Of a stretch of DNA of 64,000 bases, positions 57,850 through 64,000 are shown one piece after another. Within the stretch, counting starts at the first letter, position 1. Each line of letters opens with the position of its first letter. The position numbers were made by a program, and so were the translations under genes. Source of the DNA: Eudorina sp. 2006-703-Eu-15 (lineage: Eukaryota; Chlorophyta; Chlorophyceae; Chlamydomonadales; Volvocaceae); contig BDSI01000011.1 of NCBI GenBank assembly GCA_003117195.1, positions 1,094,135-1,158,134 on the forward strand, written 5' to 3'. The notes under the pieces are model-generated. The model saw only the letters and a list, made by a program, of their open reading frames with translations, had not been told where the DNA came from and did no database searches.

Positions 57850-60800
57850 TCAGGCTGGCTCGCCCGCGGCGGCCCTGTCGCCGGCCTCCCTCTCCAAGAC
57901 CTCCGTCAGGAACGCATCCACGAGCTCGAGACCGCCCTCGGAGGCCGACGACGCCGCCGAGGCGCCGCGGCCGCCGCCGGCGGGCCCCTGCGCCGTGCCG
58001 CCCCGCCGCGGCGACTCCAGACCCACCTCCACAGCCAGGGCGGTCAGAGACCGAGCCGGGGGCTCCATTTCCGCACCCGCACCCGCACCCGCACCCGCAC
58101 CCGCACCCGCACCCGCACCCGCACCCGCACCCGCACCCGCACCCGCACCCGCACCCGCACCCGCACCCGCACCCGCACCCGCACCCGCAGGAGGTGGGAC
58201 AGGCGCTGCAACCGGGGCGGCAGCGCGCCCCTCGGCGGCCCTGGTCGCGGATCTCATCCGGCCCAGGCTACCAGCGCTCTCCGCTGTCGGAGTCACAGCC
58301 GCCGCCGCCGCCGCCGCCGGGGTCCCTCGGGACGTGGCTGCCGCTGAGCCGACCCTGGATTCCCCCCTGGAGGGTGCGGCCGCGGCTGCGGCTGAGGGTG
58401 CGGCTGCGGATGTGGGTTCGGATGCGGCTGCGGATGCTGAGATGGGGCGTCGGGATGGTGCCCTCCCGGCGGCGGAAATCGAACCCGGGCTCGGGCGAGG
58501 CAGCAGTGCGTCGGGTGTTCCGGGGGCCGCACCACTGGCGGGTCGAGATCCCACGCCGGGGCTGCGAGCCAGGGCGCCTGACGCCGAGCCCGCCAGCCCG
58601 GGAGAAGGGATCCTGCTGGGCTGCGGCTGCAGCGCCGAGGACCGCGGCCTGCTGCCGCTGCTGCTGTTAGTGGTTTCGGAGCCGAGCGCAGCGCGCGGAC
58701 TGGCGGGCTGCTGCACGCAGCCCGCCACGCCTGCGGGAAGCGCCCTGGATCCATTGGATCCGGATCCGGATTTGGACGGGGGTGACTTGAGCAGCGCGGC
58801 GGAGGCGGGTCGGGGCGATGTGGTCAGGGACGACGAAGAGGGCGGAGAGCGCGGGCTGGCGGTACCGCCGGGGCTGTGCGGCAGACCGCTGGGCACAGGA
58901 GGCTGCGGCGTCGGAGCCGGGGGCTGCGGCTGCGGCTGCGGCGACGAAGCAGGGGGCTGCGAATCGGGCCGGGATGATGCCAACTCAGACCGGGATGCCG
59001 AGAACGGGCACCGAAGCGGCTGCGGCTCCGCTTGTGGCTCCGGCTCCGGCTGTGGCTGCGGCTGCGGAGAGGCGGAGGCCGGTCTGGAAGAATCTGAAGG
59101 TGTCCGCAACGAGAAGGAAGAGTGGTGGCTGCGACGTGCAACATCATCCGCCGTCGCCGCCGCCAGCGCCGCCCCCGCTGCATCTGTGCCGTACGACGCC
59201 GTCTCCCCCATACCAACCTCCGCGAGATTGTTGCCCTCCGGCGACGGCAGCGGCGCCAACGCCGCTGCCGCCTCGGGCGGGGACGCCAGCAGCGCCGGCG
59301 GCGTTGGCGGCGTCGCCGGCGCCGACGGCGGCGCCTCCTGCACACCCTTCGTCGGGCTGGGGCTCGTAACTGCCGCGCACTCGCCACCGCTGCCGCCAAC
59401 GCCGCCGCTGCCGCTGCCCGGGCGTGACATGCGCCCCGCCGTGAAGGGGCACTGTGGGCCAGCGGCGCCCCGGCTGAAGCTCCTGCTGACGGGACCGACG
59501 GCACCGACGCCGCCGACGCCGCCGTCAGCTAGATCCCTGCTGGACGTCGAAGCCAGCCCCGACTTCTGTCGCTGCTGCTGACTCGCTTGCGTCGCCAGCT
59601 TCTGTTGACGCTCTTCCTGCTGCTGCTTCATGCGGTCCTCAAAGACCCAGCGGGCCTCCTCCTCCGCGTCCTTGTCGTTATTGGGAGTAAAAATGATGTC
59701 CTGCATGTGCGGCAAAGGAAGAGTCGTACTACTGTACGTCGTACTGTATCACCGACCCCGTAATTCACATCATGAGAGCGACACATCACACTCCTTTGGT
59801 GTCACATCACGTCCCGCCGATGCGCGTCATGTCAAACCGCGATAAATGCCGACAGAGCTCATCGCTACCCGTCGTCCAACCCTGGCCCTGTCCACCACTG
59901 TCTACTTGGTTCGGGTCGGGCGGGTCTCTTATCTACCGCTGCTTCTGTCCTCAACCCGTCCATCCGTCCGCCCTGTCCACCTTTCCACCAGTCCCCCCCA
60001 TCCGCCCACCCTGTCCACCCCTAAACGTACCTTGAAAGGCCGGACCTTCTTCATTACCTCCGTGATGGTGGCCTGGGGATCATCAGATGCCGCACGATAA
60101 ATATAAACACGGGGGGGAGCAGAGTGGATGACTCTTTTGTTCGCAGTCACCATACGTTCGGCATCTTCTCTGGCGACCGACGGCTGTGTCGTGCCTCAAA
60201 TGCCCGTCACGCCCAGCCCCAGGATGACGATGACGATGACCCCATACCCCGAAAGCGATAGAGAATTAGGGATGGAGGAATTACAACTCGCACGCCCCAT
60301 CAGTCCGTCCCGTCCTTAGCGTCCTTCGCCCTGTGCCTAGTTTGAAATGTCTACCAATTTCCAATGCCCCCTGTGCCCTCCCCTTCAACACAGGCTATAA
60401 ACGTTGACTTCTCTAGCAATGACGTAGGAATAGCAGAGAAGGCAGGTTCTAGTGACGAGTGGAACGGTTGTTCGTTGTTTCGGTTACGTACGGCCGTACG
60501 GCCGATTGCGGCGCGGATGGCGCCGTGGCAGCTTGTTCAGCGGCGGCCGAGACTGAGCTCGGTATCTGCCGTTGTTGCTAATTCAATTATGTTAATGCCC
60601 TTCTGCCAGGGCATACTCCCCGCCCTCCCGCCCGGGTGGCAGCCGGTGAACGGATGCGGACGTGGGGTGTTGTTGGAGTTGCAACGGTGCCGGTTTGGAC
60701 GATTCAGCAACAACCGGCTACGGGTCCAGCGTCGAACAAAATGCCAACGTGTGTTGCCCTGCAGGTTGTGTTCTGGTGGGACTGGTGTTTGCACATCACG

Positions 60801-62876
60801 CATGTCTTGGTACGAACGTAACTGAGGAACTGGAATCCAAGACCGCGACGAGGGCGCTCCGCCCTCCGCGGCCCAGCCCGTCCCCTACTGCCCTCTCCAG
60901 CTGTCCCCCTCCTGCCCTCCCCCGTCCCCCTACTGCCCTCTCCAGCTGTCCCCCTCCGGCCCTCCCCCGTCCCGCGTCAGCGCTCAGCCGCCCAATACTG
61001 AGTAACTCCACCAGTGTCCCCCGCTCCTACCTCCGGCACCTCCAGCTCCCTCATGGCCGTTTCAAAGTACTCCATCCCGAGGTCAAAGTCCTCCGGACTG
61101 AACCCCCGCTGCCTGATGAGCCGCAGGTGCGCGGTGCGCAGGTGCTTGCCCGTGTACGGCTGGCCCGACGAGGCGAAGAGCCAGGACATGAAGGCCGACT
61201 GGGAGGGCGGGGCGGGCGGGGCAGGCGGGGGCTAAATTGGAAAAAGAAGGAAACCCGAAACGACCCCGGGCACACCCAGGCGGGGGCGGGTCGGGCACGT
61301 TGGGTCGCAGCCCCATGGGTCAGACAGGTTCGGACTTGGCGGGACACTTGGCGGACCTACCCGAGGGGCTAGGGACTGGCAGTAAGCGTTACAGCGGGCC
61401 CTAGACTCCGACGAGGAGGAAAGGAAGAATCAACGACCTACTCGGGCCAAGCCATGACCCGCGGGTCACGTCTCATTTTGACACAACGGGAGGAGGTTTG
61501 CGGACAAGACATACGTGACCGGTCCCAAGCTTGAAGTGCGACGCCGTATACCTACAACGTTCGAGGACGCGTTGGGACCGGTATACGATTCCCTGGGCAT
61601 GAGTGAGTTAGTTGACGTGCCACGTGCCACGTCATCCGTTAGTGTCACGTGCGGGCAGTCACTTGGGGGGTCACCCGGGCAGTTGCGAACCCCTCGGAAC
61701 CTCTCGGAGCAACGAGTGACAGCAGTACGGCAGCAGCCGCGCGATGATGATGACGCCCGCCTGTTGCGCCCTTTGTGTCCCGACACACATCCACGCACCG
61801 CATCCCCCGGGCCCATTCCCCTCCCCCGGCCCCCAGCGCAGCCTCCCGCTCGCTCCCTGACCTGCTTCGCCCGCAGGTACACCATGTCCTTGTCGTGCAG
61901 GAACGTCAAAAGCTGTGAGGGATGGGCGGGGGGGCGACGCGGGTGGTCCGAAACACGTCAGGGGAAACGGCACGGACTGCCCTGGTTCGTGCCCGGGGGA
62001 GCGGAGGTGGAGCTGTGCGGGCTGCCGCTTACCTCACGCAACCACAGATGCTTCCAGAGGGCGCAAACGGCAGTGCACGGCAGTGTACGACAGTGCAGGG
62101 CGCAACCGCACACTTGGGTTGCACGCGTGTGTGTGTGTGTGTGTGCATGTGTGCAAGGTGTTTGACCCACATGGCGTTCGAGCAGCGCGTGCATCCGAGG
62201 TGCTTTGCTTGTGCTGTGCTGTGTGCAGTGCTGTGCCCTGTGCTGTGCTGCGCTGCTGGCGTCACCCACGTGTTCGTCCGCGTAGAGTTTACGATAGAAC
62301 GACTCGATGATCTGCTTCACCATATCCACGCCACCAACGCGTTGCAGCAGCGGCCCGCCAGCAGAGGTGCGCTGCGAGATAGGTAATAGCGAGGACGCAG
62401 TGTCGAACAACACCTCAATCCACGGTCTCAATGCGCCGCGTGGGTCTGAGGGTGCCAGCCGGTCAATCGAGAATCTCATGATGTACAGGTGGCCCCCTGA
62501 GCCGCAGGTGGTCTGTATAGCCGCGGACGGCACTGGAGTGTACGCATGGGCCACGGATGTACCCACCTGGCCGGCGCCCGTGACCTTGTTTTGCTCTTGA
62601 GATTTTTGCCATGCTTCAATGCTCTTCACCGCTTCCCGGAGTTCATCCTACGGTGCGGATCAGTCCAGTCCAGGAGTGAGGGTACATAGTGCACATCCAG
62701 CACTTTGGCAACTCTCAACGGGAATTCAGCTGGTCCAGCACGGAGTTTGATGATAATAATGCCCATCGGGTGGCGCGCAGAAGTTCGCGCGCAGGTCATC
62801 GCGCCGCTACCGCCCCATCTACCTTGGTTGCGAGGTGCACCCACGCGTCGGCGGCGTTGCTGCAGCTGGCTCCCAT
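57850..62876 (-). CDS. Truncated (2-on-2) haemoglobin with acylation-type N-terminus and long disordered tail
   Basis: Seven exons on the minus strand (62876-62823, 62647-62567, 62371-62270, 61912-61862, 61198-61031, 60072-60031, 59700-57850) are all phase 0 and total 782 aa. The N-terminus MGASCSNAAD fits N-myristoylation plus nearby palmitoylation. A short helix (DELREAVKSIEAWQKSQEQN) follows. The globin core spans ~residues 46-170: PLLQRVGGVDMVKQIIESFY, LLTFLHDKDMVYLRAKQ, SWLFASSGQPYTGKHLRTAH (His as proximal F8 ligand), then GFSPEDFD and ATITEVMKKVRPFK. Algal truncated haemoglobins bind O2 or NO, and some Chlamydomonas members take part in NO and nitrate control. The last exon encodes 616 residues of Ser/Ala/Pro-rich sequence with an (AG)n tract, far beyond the usual ~120-170 aa. 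The exon 3/4 boundary is the least certain junction. Confidence 0.87.
58070..58192 (-). repeat. (CACCCG)n hexanucleotide array in the haemoglobin tail exon
   Basis: About 20 hexamers; on the coding strand these encode a Gly-Ala dipeptide run of ~40 residues. A multiple-of-three unit keeps the frame whatever the copy number. Confidence 0.95.
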
Positions 62877-63601
62877 GCCAAATGCGATATGATTTGAACC
62901 GCTTGACAACTCGCTCGGTTGTGACGCACGTCGCGACGGATAGGGTGCACGGGCGGACCAACGCTGCCAATATGTGTAACGGATTCAGCATAATTACTAG
63001 GGTGGGCCTTGGGACTTTGATGGATGCACCATTTTACAACCCGCCCTTATGACAAGGTTTCTGTTGGCGGCGGTTTTGCCGACACACAAATCGTACCACG
63101 GTTTATAACTTTTCAGTGTGATGCAAGACGACAATAAGGCGAATCGCATATGGCGAAGGCGGCTTGATGCACTGCCATAAGAGAAAGGGACGTCATGGGG
63201 CGGCGCGTTACATGCACATACAGCAATTTCTCACCCTGACCTTCCAAAGCGGCTTTGTGTACTCTCACACGACTCGCCGATTATTTGTTACCATATGTAT
63301 ATCTGCATTGGGGTCTTCCTCGACGCAGTTACTGCGCTCGACAGGACGCCAGCTGCAATTTACGACAATACAGATACAGTTACGGTCAAGTGCTGATAAC
63401 TGCTTAATCCAGCGCCGGGTTTCAACAGCACATCGACATTCTTCATTTAAGTTTCTTCACCGACTTACAGAGTAAATAACCTGAAGTGCAGCATTTGACC
63501 TCGGTCACAGGATAGTTGTGTTTGCCTTTAAACAGCGAGCGGAAATGCGTGTATCAGCCCGTGGTGCTTGCCAAACTAAGGGGCATTGCCCCAAACTCTC
63601 C
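62877..63601. promoter_or_regulatory. Divergent intergenic region, truncated haemoglobin / D27-like gene
   Basis: 725 bp between two divergent start codons, somewhat AT-richer than neighbouring exons. It must hold both promoters. No open frame with recognisable content and no nameable regulatory motif was seen. Confidence 0.55.
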
Positions 63602-64000
63602 ATGGTTAGCAGCAGTGGTGTTCGAAAGGCCGTGATTGCTCGTGCAGCGCAGGCATCCGGCGCTGCTCCCGAGATCAAAAAGGTAATTGCTTGCTTGCTT
63701 TATTGGTTTCCAGAAAGGCCATGAGTTACGAAGAAGTGTGGACCGCAGGACCCTTTCGCGGAGAAGACGGTCTACAACGATAACTTCCTGGACAAGCTTT
63801 TCATTAAGCTGTACTCCAAGAAAATGGCCGATCAATTGCCAGGTACGCTTTCCTGTCCCGCGCGCGGGTTGGCGCTTGTACCCCTGGGTCCGCGCGGGCC
63901 ACGTCCCAGGTTCGGCCAGGTGGCAGCCTCCAGGACCACAAGCGGGACCATCGATGCCCCGCACGCATGTGACGACTCCGCCATTGCCACGCCGATGCCC
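63602..64000 (+). CDS. D27-like (DUF4033) plastid protein, 5' part
   Basis: Two exons are visible (63602-63682, phase 0; 63749-63842, phase 1), then an intron runs to the window end. The first 27 residues (MVSSSGVRKAVIARAAQASG) resemble an algal chloroplast transit peptide. Exon 2 encodes DPFAEKTVYNDNFLDKLFIK followed by LYSKKMADQLPG, which fits the opening block of D27/DUF4033 proteins (a Y-x-D-N-x-x-D-K-L-F-I pattern). Plant D27 is an iron-containing beta-carotene isomerase that opens strigolactone synthesis; algal homologues are mostly uncharacterised. With only ~58 residues seen, the family call is moderate and the activity unproven. Confidence 0.68.

Noticed and set aside
57995..59581. 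528-aa plus-strand open frame
   Set aside because: It is antisense to the haemoglobin tail exon. Biased GC-rich sequence leaves the opposite strand open, and the minus frame continues a recognisable globin while this one has no domain.
61958..62200. Possible extra haemoglobin exon encoding ALWKHLWLRE before GTAAGC
   Set aside because: No convincing acceptor precedes it, and joining exon 3 directly to the LLTFLHDKDM exon gives normal truncated-globin spacing. It remains a minor alternative.

Overview
The window looks like nuclear DNA of a volvocine green alga (Chlamydomonas/Gonium/Volvox type). The genes are GC-rich and carry many short introns. Donors are very often GTGGGT, GTGAGT or GTACG, and acceptors are CAG. 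TGTAA, the usual volvocine poly(A) signal, lies downstream of several stops. Proteins carry long Gln/Pro/Ala/Gly/Ser-rich tails, and a flagellar-length kinase (LF4) and an algal truncated haemoglobin are present. All gene models were built by eye from conserved motifs, splice sites and phase continuity; none has transcript support.

Layout. (1) 1-~9450, plus strand: 3' part of an FBH1-like UvrD-type helicase with an unusually long Q/P-rich tail. (2) 11109-13479, minus: a secretory-pathway protein of the 2,4-diacetylphloroglucinol (DAPG/PhlG) hydrolase family. (3) ~15 000-40 530: a head-to-tail array of three class I terpene-synthase-like genes (A 16325-20138, B 25109-29016, C 37395-40525) plus a relic of a fourth unit (21095-21260 and 23600-23830). 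The array is broken up by mobile DNA: a 2.4-kb inverted-repeat element, a 506-bp hAT-type MITE with a perfect 8-bp target duplication, three 5'-truncated L1-type LINE ends, and a ~5-kb rearranged DIRS-like retroelement. (4) 40 526-45 199: repeats with no recognised gene. (5) 45200-51891, minus: LF4. (6) 52339-54879, plus: ribosomal protein eL34, divergent from LF4. (7) 57850-62876, minus: truncated haemoglobin with an acylation-type N-terminus and a 616-residue low-complexity C-terminal exon. (8) 63602-end, plus: start of a D27-like (DUF4033) plastid protein.

Most genes are unrelated single-copy housekeeping or ciliary loci. The coherent local theme is the terpene-synthase-like array. All three copies keep open frames, the same six-exon structure and the same unusual substitutions at the two metal-binding motifs, in a setting of heavy transposon insertion and unequal exchange. 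The DAPG-hydrolase-like gene nearby may act on bacterial or other phenolic metabolites, but that is inference only.
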